From Gentiana macrophylla (taxonomy: Eukaryota; Streptophyta; Magnoliopsida; Gentianales; Gentianaceae), in assembly GCA_026214975.1 (NCBI GenBank), contig JAOBSW010000017.1:37578-101577 (forward strand): DNA of 64,000 bases, written 5' to 3'. The first letter of the stretch is position 1, and the number at the start of each line of letters is the position of its first letter. A program made the position numbers and the translations under genes. The notes under the pieces were generated by a model, which had not been told where the DNA came from, did not search any database, and saw only the letters and a program-made list of their open reading frames with translations. This document shows, in pieces, positions 19,847 through 30,148 of the stretch.

Positions 19847-22032
19847 ATGGATAACAATCAGTATGCCAGACAAATGCTGATGTGCAACATGTACAGATTT
19901 GATGAATATAGACGTCGTTTGCCAGCTTTTCTTGCGGCTTCTCATGATGAGATGATTGATGTACTCACTGATGGACCTATCCTGATTACTCACATGCAAA
20001 CTGTTGATGGAAATCAAGTTAGAGTTCCCAAGCCTAATGCTGAATGGACCAGTGATGATCGAAAGAGAAACAACCTAAACAATGTCGCCATGGATATCAT
20101 ACTAAGAACTCTTGATAGCAACATGTACCTGAAAGTCAAGGATTGTACTACTACAAAAGAAATGTGGGAAAAACTTCAGTTATTTTGCGAAGGAACTGAT
20201 TCGATTAAAGGGAATAAGATTTCAGTAGCAAAACAGAATTTTAAGAATTTCAAGATGAAGTCAGGCGAGAATATTGATCAAATGGAAACAAGATTCAGCG
20301 CTATCATGGATGAATTGGCTTTACTCAAAATTGAGTACACCAAGAAAGAAATCAACACTAGAATCTTGAAGGCCTTACCAATGTGCTGGAAGATGAAGGT
20401 CACAACTATGGAAGAATCAAGAAGACTTGACATAGAAGATTCATTCAAAATCTTCTCACATCTCAAAGCTTACGAATTCAGTAAAGATTTCACCATGACA
20501 ACGGCCTTAATTAAAGCCATGGAGGAACCTAAAACAACAGCTCTTGCAGCAGCAGCATCAAATGATAATCAAGAAACCTCATCTAGCAATCTTCAGCAAT
20601 TGGATGAGATGGAAAAACAGATGGCACTAATGATGAACAGAATTCGAAGGATGAAGAGTGGACACCCAGTCACTCCGAAGTTCATTAAGAGGACTCCAGA
20701 AAAGAAGAAATACGATGAATATCTTTGATTCAACTGTAAGAAGCCTGGACATTACAAAGCTGAATGTCCAGAACTGACCAAGAAGATTCAGCAACGAAGA
20801 ACTGAGAGAATAGCACTCCTAGCTGGAGATGAGTCAGACTATGAAGTTGGCAATGAAATATTGTTAGACGACACAGCTTTAATGGCTCACATGGAGAGTC
20901 CAAATGTGGTATGTGAATCCAACTCTAAATACTCTTCAGCTCGGATTTCTATGCAAAATGCATGTTCTTCAACTGCTGACTCCAATCCAAAAAATCTAGA
21001 AATAGAAGAAACACTTGACGAATTGATGAATCAGTTAGTAACAATTCAAGCTGGTTATGAATCAATCAAAGCTGAGAAAGAAACTCTAATTCTTGAAGTT
21101 GAACGATTAAAGTCTGAACTTAATATGATGAAACTGGCTAGAACTGATAAAGAAAAGAATCATGTCGCCATCTCTTGCATCGAAAGAAAGAATCTGAATC
21201 ATTTGTTCAATCAAGTTCAGCTACTGGATTCAAATCAAGGAAGCCATATGGAGACAAAACAGGCTTAGGATTTGATACACAACAATCTTCTAAGGAAAGA
21301 ACTAGCAAAGCTGTTGAACCTAGTATCAAAACTGGTATTAAATTTGTAGCTGAGCAACTTCCACAAACTGAGAAAATCCCTGAACCAGTAAAGTCAGTAT
21401 CACATAGGATAAATCAGTTTTCTAAGAAGACAACTGTATCTACCAACAAAGGTAAACCAAATGGTAGATCAGCTGTATCTCAAGGAAACCGAAATGGTAA
21501 ATGAACTGCCAGATCCACAAAAACAGATCAAGTCAAGAACCAAAAAAAATTACACTCAGGGTAAATCTAAGAATGTCAATCATTCAAAGATTCACACATC
21601 CAGGAAGAAAGGAAGATTATATCCCACTGATGATGATTGGAATTTTAATGCATCTACTAATAAAATTGATAAGAACAATCATTCCATACATAAAACTTAT
21701 CACAAGTTTCAGTCCAAAACTCAGCAGAGAGCTAATCTCAGTTCTCAGCAAAAGTCCCGAGATCAAGGTCGACCTGGACCTCAAGATGAAGGAATGATGG
21801 TTATGATTCAAAATTTAATAGTAGAAAACATTTTGGAAATCAAAGTGAACCAGAAGACCTGAGAAATCATATATATAAGACACAATCCAGAAAAAGATAT
21901 TATGGAAGTGTGGCTTATATATATGAAAACAAGTGCAACAATTTCCTGAGAAGACCTTATGGAAATATACCTAGAGTTGTACTAACAGCTGACCTCTATG
22001 GACCCAAACAGAGTTGGGTACCTAAAACATTT
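19847..22032 (+). pseudogene. gag: gag of RE-E, with UBN2-type capsid domain
   Basis: Forms the particle and binds RNA. ATG at 19847 opens MDNNQYARQMLMCNMYRFDE and runs 293 codons. Residues 20-220 show the copia gag (UBN2) pattern: DGNQ..VPKPNAEWTSDD, LRTLDSNMYLKVKDC, EMWEKLQLFCEG, NIDQMETRFSAIMDEL, ILKALPMCWKMKV. TGA at 20726-20728 replaces the first Cys of the zinc knuckle; the rest, FNCKKPGHYKAEC, follows in frame. An acidic stretch, a coiled-coil (SIKAEKETLILEVERLKSEL), a frameshift near 21180-21265, the SRKPYGDKTGLGF motif, KKGRLYPTDDDWN (21600-21640) and the WVPKT boundary complete it. Confidence 0.85.
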
Positions 22033-22047
22033 TAATTTGTTTTGCAG
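22033..22047 (+). promoter_or_regulatory. gag-pol junction of RE-E: in-frame TAA plus TTTGTTTTGCAG
   Basis: After WVPKTF the frame has TAA (22033-22035), then TTTGTTTTGCAG and NIWYFD of the protease in the same frame. The T-rich run ending CAG, with TTTTAAT before it, looks like a 3' splice site. The arrangement equals that of RE-A. Confidence 0.5.
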
Positions 22048-22260
22048 AATATATGGTACTTTGACAAGTGGTTGCTCAAGGCACATGACAAAGAGCAAGG
22101 ACTGTCTAAGTGATTTTATTGCCAAAGATGGACCTAAAGTTAATTTTGGAAGTAAAGACAAACCTGGTTTCACCAAAGGTTATGGCACCTTGATCAGAAA
22201 TGGTCTCACAATCAAGAATGTATCTTATGTAGAAGGATTGCATTACAATCTACTCAAAGA
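22048..22260 (+). pseudogene. pol: Aspartic protease domain of RE-E pol, active site frameshifted
   Basis: WYFD is read in the gag frame and SGCSRHMTK in the next, because one extra A sits between the Asp codon and the Ser codon of the DSG motif (about 22062-22064). Downstream the frame carries KVNFGSKDKPGFTKGYG and IKNVSYVEGLHYNLL, the usual protease tail. Confidence 0.75.
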
Positions 22261-23224
22261 CCTGATCAATTACGTGATATGGGATACAAAGTTACTTTTG
22301 ACAAGGATTTTCTGCATTGTCGTCGTAAACTTGACATTTCAAGTTGTTTTAGCCGGAAGAAGGAAGGAAAACATGTATGTTGTAGAATGGACTACAGCTG
22401 TTGCAGAAACCTGTTTACTTGTGCATACCAAGTCAGAAATCAGCTGGTTGTGGCACAAGAAACCGAATCATCTAAATTTTGATGACATCAACACCCTTGT
22501 CAAGAAACAGTTAGTCATTGGACTACCAAAAATCTCATATAAGAATGATAGCTTATGTGATGCTTGTCAGCAAGGAAAGCAAACAAAAGCAAGTTTCAAG
22601 ACTAAATCTCAGAATTCAACAACCAGAGTTTTGGAGCTACTACATATGGACTTATTTGGACCTATTACACCAATTAGTATCAGTGGAAAGAAGTATACAT
22701 TGGTGGTAGTAGACGATTTTTCAAGATACACTTGGGTTATCTTCTTAACCAAGAAAAGTGAAACCAAGCAAAGACTTACAGAATTACTCAAGAGACTTCA
22801 GAATCAAAAAGGTGTATCAGTTGTGAAGATAAGATCAGATAAAGGAACTAAATTTCTCAACAATGTGATCATTGAGTATTGTGAAGAAAATGGTGTTTTA
22901 CACCAACTTGCTGCGACAACAACACCTCAACAGAATGGTGTAGCTGAAAGAAGAAATAGAACACTCAAAGAAGCCGGAAGGACTATGATCTGTGAAGCAA
23001 AACTACCTGAAAGATATTGGGCAGAAGCAGTTAACACAGCTTGCTATACACAGAACAGAGCTCTCATGAATAAAAGGCATGAGAAGACTCCTTATGAAAT
23101 TTGGAATGAAAGAAAACCAAATGTTTCTTACTTTCATGCTTTTGGAAGCAAATGTTTCATACATAATAATGGGAAAGATCAACTTCATGTTTTTTACCCC
23201 AAAGTCGATGAAGGAATTTTCTAG
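22261..23224 (+). pseudogene. pol: Integrase domain of RE-E pol
   Basis: HHCC finger: WLWHKKPNHLNF and CDACQQGK (about 22443-22580). DDE core: HMDLFGPITPISISGKKY, VDDFSRYTW, RSDKGTKFLN (relatives have RSDRGTEF; the Asp is kept), and the Glu in NGVAERRNRTLKE. The tail shows RYWAEAVNTACYTQNR, TPYEIWN and GSKCF. The frame stops at TAG 23222-23224 in EGIF, where RE-A reads on to MGYS. A short segment near 22255-22330 is scrambled by frameshift relative to RE-A (its ISQFCDKGY part). Confidence 0.85.
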
Positions 23225-23724
23225 GATATTCAAGTCAAACCAAAGCATTGAGTGCTAAATAAGAGGACACTCAAGCATGAGGAATCAATACATGTGGTGT
23301 TTGATGAACTAAACTTCCCTGGTGAAACAACTTAAGACAGACCAGAACCAGTTTCTCAGTCTCAGATGCCAATCTTGCCAGAATCAGTTTTTGTTGACAT
23401 TGGAAGACTACGGATTTGATTAAATGAGATCAAGATCGATCTCGATTTCCAACTACTCAACAACCCATTCCTGAACAACATGATTCTGACTCAGTTGAAG
23501 AAAATCATGAACCAGCTCATGAAGAACCAGTTGAACAAAATCCGTTGATGCAAGCGCCAGTTTATCAATGGATGAGAGATCACCCTGAAGAACAAGTTAT
23601 TGGTGACACTCAAGCTGGAGTTCAAACAAGACATCAACTACATGCAATGATTGCATGTTTTCTATCTCAATCTAAACCTAAGTAGATAGAAGAAACTTTA
23701 AAAGATCCAGACTGGATACTAGCT
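23225..23724 (+). pseudogene. pol: Integrase tail and linker of RE-E pol (degraded)
   Basis: Scattered matches to RE-A in several frames: VLNKRTL, EESIHVVFDE, then a low-conservation Pro/Gln/Glu linker and a WMRDHPEEQVIG-like stretch near 23570-23600. It connects integrase with RT; no open frame remains. Confidence 0.65.
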
Positions 23725-24540
23725 ATGCAAGAAGAACTGAATGAATTTGAAAGAAATCAAGTATGGGAATTGGTAGAAAGACCAGTTCATGTGAATATCA
23801 TTGGAACCAAATGGGTATTCAGAAACAAACTTGATGAAGATGGGAATATCATCAGAAACAAAGCTAGACTCGTAGCTAAAGGGTATTCTCAAGCAGAAGG
23901 CATAGACTTTGATGAAACTTATGCACCAGTTGCAAGATTGGAAGCAATCAGACTATTTCTTGCCTTTGTAGCTCATAAAAAGTTCAAAGTTTACCAAATG
24001 GATGTTAAAAGCGCGTTTTTAAATGGAATACTTGAAGAAGAAGTTTATGTTCAACAACCACCTGGATTCGAGATCAAAGATCAAGCTGATAAAGTTTTCA
24101 AACTAAGGAAAGTTCTTTATGGACTTAAACAAGCGCCAAGAGCTGGGTATGAGACTCTATCTCAGTTTCTAGTGGATAATGGATTTATCAAAGTAACTAT
24201 CGACAAAACCTTATTCAGGATGAAGAAAGCACTCTACTTGTTCAGATCTATGTTGATGACATTATCTTTTTGGATCAAAAAATGAACAGTTATGTGAGAA
24301 ATTTGCAAGTTTAATGAAGAGCAAATTTCAGATTAGTATGATGGGAGAATTCAATTATTTTCTTGGATTACAAGTTAAACAATTAGATGATGGAATTCAT
24401 TCACCTAACAAAATACACAAGAGAACTTATCAAAAAGTTTGGAATGGAAAAATCAGCTGGAATTTCTACACCAATGGGGACCAACATCAGTTTAGATGAA
24501 GACAAAGAAGGCAAAGATGTTGATCAAACACTTTACAGAA
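23725..24540 (+). pseudogene. pol: Reverse transcriptase domain of RE-E pol
   Basis: Motifs: [69 protein letters not shown] (the usual Trp is Gly). A frameshift near 24225 moves the catalytic YVDDIIF into the next frame (about 24248-24268), and another change near 24385 moves the frame again before FIHLTKYTRELIKKFGMEKS. An encoded enzyme would be inactive. Confidence 0.85.
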
Positions 24541-25202
24541 GAATGATTGGAAGTTTACTCTATCTTACAGCAAGTAGACCAGATATATCTTTTACTGTTG
24601 GTGTATGTGCAAGATTTCAGTCGAAACCAAAAGAAAGCCATCTCACAGTTGTAAAAAGAACCTTGAAATATCTGAAAGATACAGATGGCGTTGGAATATG
24701 GTATTCAAAAGAAGGAGAATTTAAGTTGATATCCTATTCAGACTCAGATTATGCAGGATGCAAAGTGGACAGAAAGAGCACTTTAGGCACATGTCAGTTG
24801 CTAGGAAATAGACTTGTGTCTTGGTTTAGCAAAAAACAAAATTCTATCTCAACTTCAACAGTTGAGGAAGAATATATAGCAGTTGGAAGTTGTTGTGCTC
24901 ATGTTCTATGGATTAGAAATCAATTGAGAGATTATAGGATAGAAGAAGGAACGATTCCCATATTGTGTGACTACACAAGTGCAATTGCAATTACTGACAA
25001 TCCAGTCTTGCACTCAAGAACAAAACACATTGATGTGCGTCACCACTTTATAAGAGATCATGCAGAGAAAAAGGATATTACAGTTCTTTATGTACCTAAT
25101 GAAGATCATTTGGCTGACATCTTTACAAAACCGTTGGACAAAGAAAGATTTGCCAAACTGAGAACTGAATTGGGGATAATCAAAGTTAGTTATGTCAGTT
25201 AA
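24541..25202 (+). pseudogene. pol: RNase H domain of RE-E pol
   Basis: Open from 24387 to TAA at 25200-25202. Motifs: MIGSLLYLTASRPDI, LISYSDSDYAGCKVDRKST, NSISTSTVEEEYIAVG (relatives STAEAEY), NPVLHSRTKHIDVRHHFIRD and ADIFTKPL. The Ala-Glu of AEAEY being Val-Glu-Glu here is a visible change near a catalytic Glu. Confidence 0.88.
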
Positions 25203-25534
25203 GCCAGAGATCCGTCAAGGGGATTAATCTTTGTTATGCTGGGTGCGCTCACTTAACAGATTAGTCATTGACATCAACTATCTCAAACTGACCAACTGGA
25301 ACTGACCAACTTTACTCTAGAACTGACCTCAGCATCAATTTTTATAAGTGTCAACTTAAGTCAAAGGTTGATAAGATAAAACCGAAAGCGGTTATATCAC
25401 ATTTAAATACCGCAGTTTTTATCAGAATATGTTGCGTGTACACCCCATTACTGTCAGAATAGTACATGCATTGGTTACTCAAACCATCATGGAATTTGAA
25501 AAGTTGTACTAATCAACCGTCAGTACATTACCCC
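25203..25534 (+). other. pol to third-ORF spacer of RE-E
   Basis: No gene. Carries one copy of the block duplicated in RE-B (25218-25278), with GGGTGCGCTCACTT in place of GTGAGCTCAC. Ends at the TATA-like box. Confidence 0.5.
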
Positions 25535-25632
25535 TATATATCCAACCTCCGTTCACATTTCCTTAAAATCAAAAATCAGATTTTTCATAGTCTCCAAATT
25601 AAATTTTTGTTTTCACATTCAACTCAAAAATG
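25535..25632 (+). promoter_or_regulatory. Candidate internal promoter and leader of the RE-E third ORF
   Basis: TATATAT at 25535-25541 after CCCC, 95 bp before ATG at 25630. A GTTCACATTTC sits where RE-A and RE-G have CTTTACACTC. Confidence 0.45.
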
Positions 25633-27998
25633 GCCACTTCAAAGAAATCACAAGAAGAAAGATTGATCACAAATTTAGATGTGTATACATTCGAAATTTG
25701 TGAAAGTATGTGCAACAACACTCTGTTAGCAAGTTATATCTACGAGAAGATCCAGAAACAACCAGGATTTTGAAACATTCTGGAGGTTACTTTCAATGAA
25801 AAACGGGGTGTGGAAGGAATTTTGCAGTTCTGGGAGAATATGCGTTTAGTAAGAGACTCCCTATTCACTACAGTTCGTGGAGATCGTATTATTATCAATG
25901 AACGAGTCATGAACCAGCAGATTTCACTGTCTAAGGAACCAGCAGAAGTTGGCACTCATATTGACAAACTCAAGCCAGAATTTGGACTCCTCAGTAGATG
26001 GCTCAGCAGACATGTTATTGGAAAATCTAAATGAATCAACACATTATCCGATGACAATGTTTATCTGATTAAAATAATTTGGGACGAATTAGAATTCAAT
26101 TGGGCCGGTTATGTTGTCAATCAGATAAAGAAGCAACATTTAGCTGAATTAGAAAGTGTCCAGAAAGCCCAAGCTGAAGGACAAGTAACTGTTGGCAGAT
26201 TCCTACTGAAGAAAACACTCAGTGGAATCATCCAATTTTATCTAGAAAAACTCAAGGCAGGGAAGAAAGAAAGAAAAACTGCAGCCACAACTACTGATAC
26301 AGAGGCACTTGCAGCGGTTACAAGAACAACTTCCCAACCTGAAGCAAGACAGACAACTGTGTCTCGGCAGGAAGCTGAACACATAGGAATAAAGTGTAAA
26401 GCTGACTCCGCAAAAGAGAAATCAGTTGTCAAATGTTTATACCCTGGTACTTCAAATCAGCAAGCACCAACTGAGGGGGAACTACAACAATAGACAGCTG
26501 AAATCACACAGAAAGATACCCCTACTGCTGAAATTTCTCAGCTACAACAATCTCAACACGAATCAGATCAGCAACAAGCCCCAGGTTTTGAAGCTGATAG
26601 AATTATCAAACTAATGAAGATGAAGCTTAAACCAGAAGATTCATGTGATGCTATTTTACAATCTGAAGAAAAGTTACTCTTGAAGGAATTGGAAATTAGA
26701 TATCTATATACTCTGTTTCCTATATCATAGTTTCTTGCAAATTGTTTCAACAGATTCACTGAATTAGCTCAACGTAGAAAATCAGCCATATCAACTTCTC
26801 CCAAGGATTCTTTGAAGAAGAAAGATGATGAAGATGATAATTCAACGAAAGAAGCTGATATGACTACAGGTTTGCAGACAGCTACTCAATCTCAACTTCA
26901 AGTTGTGCAAACTGTAACTCATCAAGAATATTTTCCAGTTGGAAATTAGACAACTGACAATCAGCAAGCAACTGATGGACTTGATACTCAACTTATGTTC
27001 ATTGATGAAATCACTCAATCTAAAGTTCAATCAGAAGCAATATATGATCCGTTTGATATCCTGACAAATGAGGAATTAGGCAAAGTTCATGAGAACTTGA
27101 AGATTGTACTCAGTCAAAAGGATGCATACAATGGACTTCTATCTAATATATCCGGATATCTAGATTATAGAACTAAAACAGATATCTCAGTTCATGCAAG
27201 ATTAGAGATGATCCATAAATCAAGTTCCAGCTCTGCCTCAGAAATTTCGTTACTTAAATAGAAACTTGAAGACTCAACTGCAGTAGATAGGGAAACACAT
27301 GCTCAGGCTCACTGGCATATGAATCAGCACATCTATGGGTTAGGGACTCAACTCAAAGAAATACTTGCTTCTCAGCAACGTATCTAAGCCGATCAAAAAA
27401 CAACTCATGCCTTGGTAGATCAACTGTATGATGCCAAAAAGGGGGAAGCTGAAGAAGAAAAGCTGAGATTACTCAAAGAAAAGAAGCAACTTGAAGATGA
27501 ATTGGAAAAATATAGATCAGATCCGAAGTTCTTAAAGAAAGAATTAACTGATGAGCAGCTCATTGAGAAATATAGTCAACCTGAAGATCGGAGAGCTACT
27601 CTTACAAAGGATCTGTGGTTAAAGTTTGTCAAAATATCATAATCCTAGCCAAGTACAAGGATAAGACTATTGAAGAATCCTTGAACTACTTCTTATCTGA
27701 TGAACTCTACAATCAGAAGATGGCGCAATAATAGAAGATCAAGAGGATTGAAGACAAACTGAAGATAAAAGACAAAGTTGAACAAATGAAAGCTGATGTA
27801 GCAGAATTTGAAAAATACTACTTGGATGAATCAGCTTTACCAAAGTTAATTTTATGGAGGAAATGGAAAGAAGGAAGTCAAGTAGACTATAACAAGACCT
27901 TTTCTAAGGAAGAATCAAAACTAGAACATGATTATCTTCTACATGAAAAAGAGATGAAGTTTATTACAGTTACACAAAAAGTACAGAAAAGAGCTTAG
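25630..27998 (+). pseudogene. Third ORF (post-pol accessory protein) of RE-E
   Basis: Function unknown. ATG at 25630 (MATSKKSQEERLITN). One frame carries the reading to about 27640 despite stops near 25771, 26032, 26491, 26728, 26947, 27259 and 27386; the last part (27786-27998) is in another frame. N-terminal domain: EGILQFWENMRLVRDSLF, TTVRGDRIIINERVM, LEFNWAGYVVNQIKK, parallel to RE-B (EFWKNM.., TTTVNDREIEIT, KFDWAGFFIHYIKK). Then Gln/Thr/Glu-rich low complexity, a helical middle, KKGEAEEEKLRLLKEKK (coiled-coil at the internal polypurine tract) and a C-terminal charged helix ending QKVQKRA. Neither a signal peptide nor a membrane helix is seen. Confidence 0.62.
27436..27448 (+). promoter_or_regulatory. 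Internal polypurine tract inside the RE-E third ORF
   Basis: AAAAAGGGGGAAG, coding Lys-Lys-Gly-Glu, about 0.7 kb before the 3' LTR. Same place as in RE-B and RE-G. Confidence 0.5.
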
Positions 27999-28138
27999 AC
28001 TCTAGTTAAAATTTATTTGAACAAAGTGTAACTATACCAGTTTTTGCGTATTCTAATGAAATCCAGTTTTCCAATTTTACATTGTTTTACATTGTTTTGA
28101 TCTTTAATATTTTCTGTTAGGGAGAGTTTTGGCATCAT

Positions 28139-28153
28139 CAAAAAGGGGGAAAT
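28139..28153 (+). promoter_or_regulatory. 3' polypurine tract of RE-E
   Basis: AAAAAGGGGGAAAT after GGCATCATC and directly before the LTR, same as RE-A. The flanking TTAGGGAGAG upstream is a second purine run. Confidence 0.88.
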
Positions 28154-29886
28154 TGTTGGAAATAAAATTTATGTTTTGATGATAATTCATCATATTTATT
28201 CAAAGTATTGTCTTAACCTCATTGATGAAGTGCTGAAGCTAGCTGTTTTAGTGAAAAGCTAAAAGATGTCTATAACTGAATGTATAGGTTTTACTAGAGT
28301 CTGATATTTGTATAGGTTACATCAGACAAGCACTGTAATAGTTAGTGTGTCGTGAAACTGAAAACTGGAAGTCACTTAGAAAACTTGAAATAGTCAAGAC
28401 AATCAAACTGACTCGGACTACACCAATATGGAACTGAAGAAGGTAAGTTTGCTGAGGGGCACAGACTCAGTTGGCTTATCTAGAAGACAAAATAACTGAG
28501 GGTCACAGACTCAGTTACTGAAGATTGAAGAACTGAAGGATCAAACTCAGTTATGAAGATCACAAGTCGAGACTATAAAGTTAGACTTCAGGCAAGTTTG
28601 TGGTGACCTGAAATGACTTTATGAATCTTGTATGAAGACCTAAGAATCATAAGGACAATGAATGCGTAGAAGATAATTGTATATGGTGTACTCTGATTAA
28701 GTTAATTATAATCAGATGAAAACTGGAGTACAGATATTTGAAGAAGAGTAAAATCTCAGTTAACACTCCAAGTCATTCAAGAAACTGACATTTGATAAAC
28801 ACAGTATAAAACTGCTCAGTAAACTCAGTATTATATGTCAGTCATCCAACAAAATGATAGTACAGTCGAACGTTATAAAGGAAGCAATTCTATTGGATGA
28901 AATACTGACACATCAGAACGGTCACAAAATATAGCCGTTACAAGACAAACATTGTTACAATTCGAATTCAAACAAGATGTACGTCGGACCTCACACTATA
29001 AATAGAGAACCTTGCACCAAAGAAAAACAACATAATTATCAAGATCAACAGGCATTTTGTGCATTAGTCGTTTTATTCGAATTGCTATCATCTCTGTGCT
29101 ATAAGAAGATCATATCAAGAAATTCTTCAAGTGTTCAAATTACACAGAATTTATCCAGATTCAGACACTTTGAAGACCCACAAACGAGAATCAATTTATT
29201 GATTCTCATCCCAACTTTGATTCTACATCAAAGGTTTAGACTGTGACGCAAACCGGGAAGGTTTTCCCAAGGATAGTTGTCACAACAGTTGGGTAGACTG
29301 TGTTTGTGGTGGTAGCAGGTGAAGAGGCATACGTAACCCTTCAAGGACCAGCGTTCAAGTAATTGAAGAGCAGCAATTCTACCTATTCTACAATTGTTTA
29401 GATAGTGAAGCTAGGATTATCCAAGGACTATTGTTTAGGACTTTTTGTAACAGCTCACCTCAAGAAGTTCTAGTGGAATTTTCCTCCTACACCACAGGGG
29501 AAGAGAGGACTGACAGGATTACACCACATAGAACCTCTGTAATATTTGCCTCATTACTTTACACATTTATTTATTTACTTAGCATTTATCTACAGCATTC
29601 TGAGAATTGATTGTTATACACCTCATAGGTCACAAACTGGCATTCACCAGAATTCATCTTAGCACAATCAGCTTTCATATAGAATAACAAGATCAAGAAA
29701 AAGGCTAGAATTATATCCGCTGCCGGTTGACTCAGTTTTGCTTAAGTCAGTTTGACTTAAACTCAACTTAGTCAGCTTAACTCCACACAAGTTTTAACTT
29801 AACCTTAATTTGTTTAAAATTCAGTTTTTGGTGACAAGTTTATTCACCCCCTCTAAACTTGTGTTAGCCTTTCCAAGGGACCAACA
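28154..29886 (+). repeat. 3' LTR of RE-E
   Basis: TGTTGG to CCAACA, 1733 bp, pair of 17994-19727. TATAAATAG at 28997-29005. Differences from the 5' copy are scattered along the whole length. Confidence 0.95.
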
Positions 29887-29919
29887 TAACATATTTCTAA
29901 AATGATTGTGGGACTCCAT
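29887..29919 (-). pseudogene. gag: gag start of RE-D (first ten codons)
   Basis: ATG at 29919-29917 then codons for MESHNHFRNM, matching METHSHFRNMFSC in RE-G and equivalent to MDNNQYARQMLMC in RE-E. RE-E is inserted after the tenth codon. Confidence 0.7.
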
Positions 29920-30134
29920 GATGTAGGTTTTGAAAACTTTGAAAGAGAAATTGAAGGGTCTTTGAAATAGAAAAACTCAGGCTCGAAGCAGTAGTAACTT
30001 TGGATCTCCTCCAAAGGAAGAACCTCTCGGATACCAGTTGTTGGTATCGGAAAAATAGAGCCTAGCCTTGATTACTTGAGCAAAAAAGCGATATAGAGAG
30101 ATACGGTATGGATCTCTTGGAACAAGCTAGCACT

Positions 30135-30146
30135 GCTCCGATACCA
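30135..30146 (-). promoter_or_regulatory. Primer binding site of RE-D
   Basis: On the minus strand TGGTATCGGAGC two bases after the LTR end, the same as in RE-E. A second, degenerate LTR-end plus primer-site copy lies 100 bp further in at 30026-30050. Confidence 0.82.
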
Positions 30147-30148
30147 AT

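Larger units (their letters stand above)
17994..29886 (+). mobile_element. RE-E: complete Sirevirus-like copia element, 11.9 kb
   Basis: Both LTRs, primer site, gag, pol, third ORF and polypurine tract are present. The flanks GAACA (17989-17993) and TAACA (29887-29891) are a 5-bp target duplication with one change; the uninterrupted sibling RE-G has AAACA at the same place (45957-45961), which proves the insertion point. All coding parts are broken. Many substitutions separate the two LTRs, so it is not a recent insertion. Confidence 0.95.
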
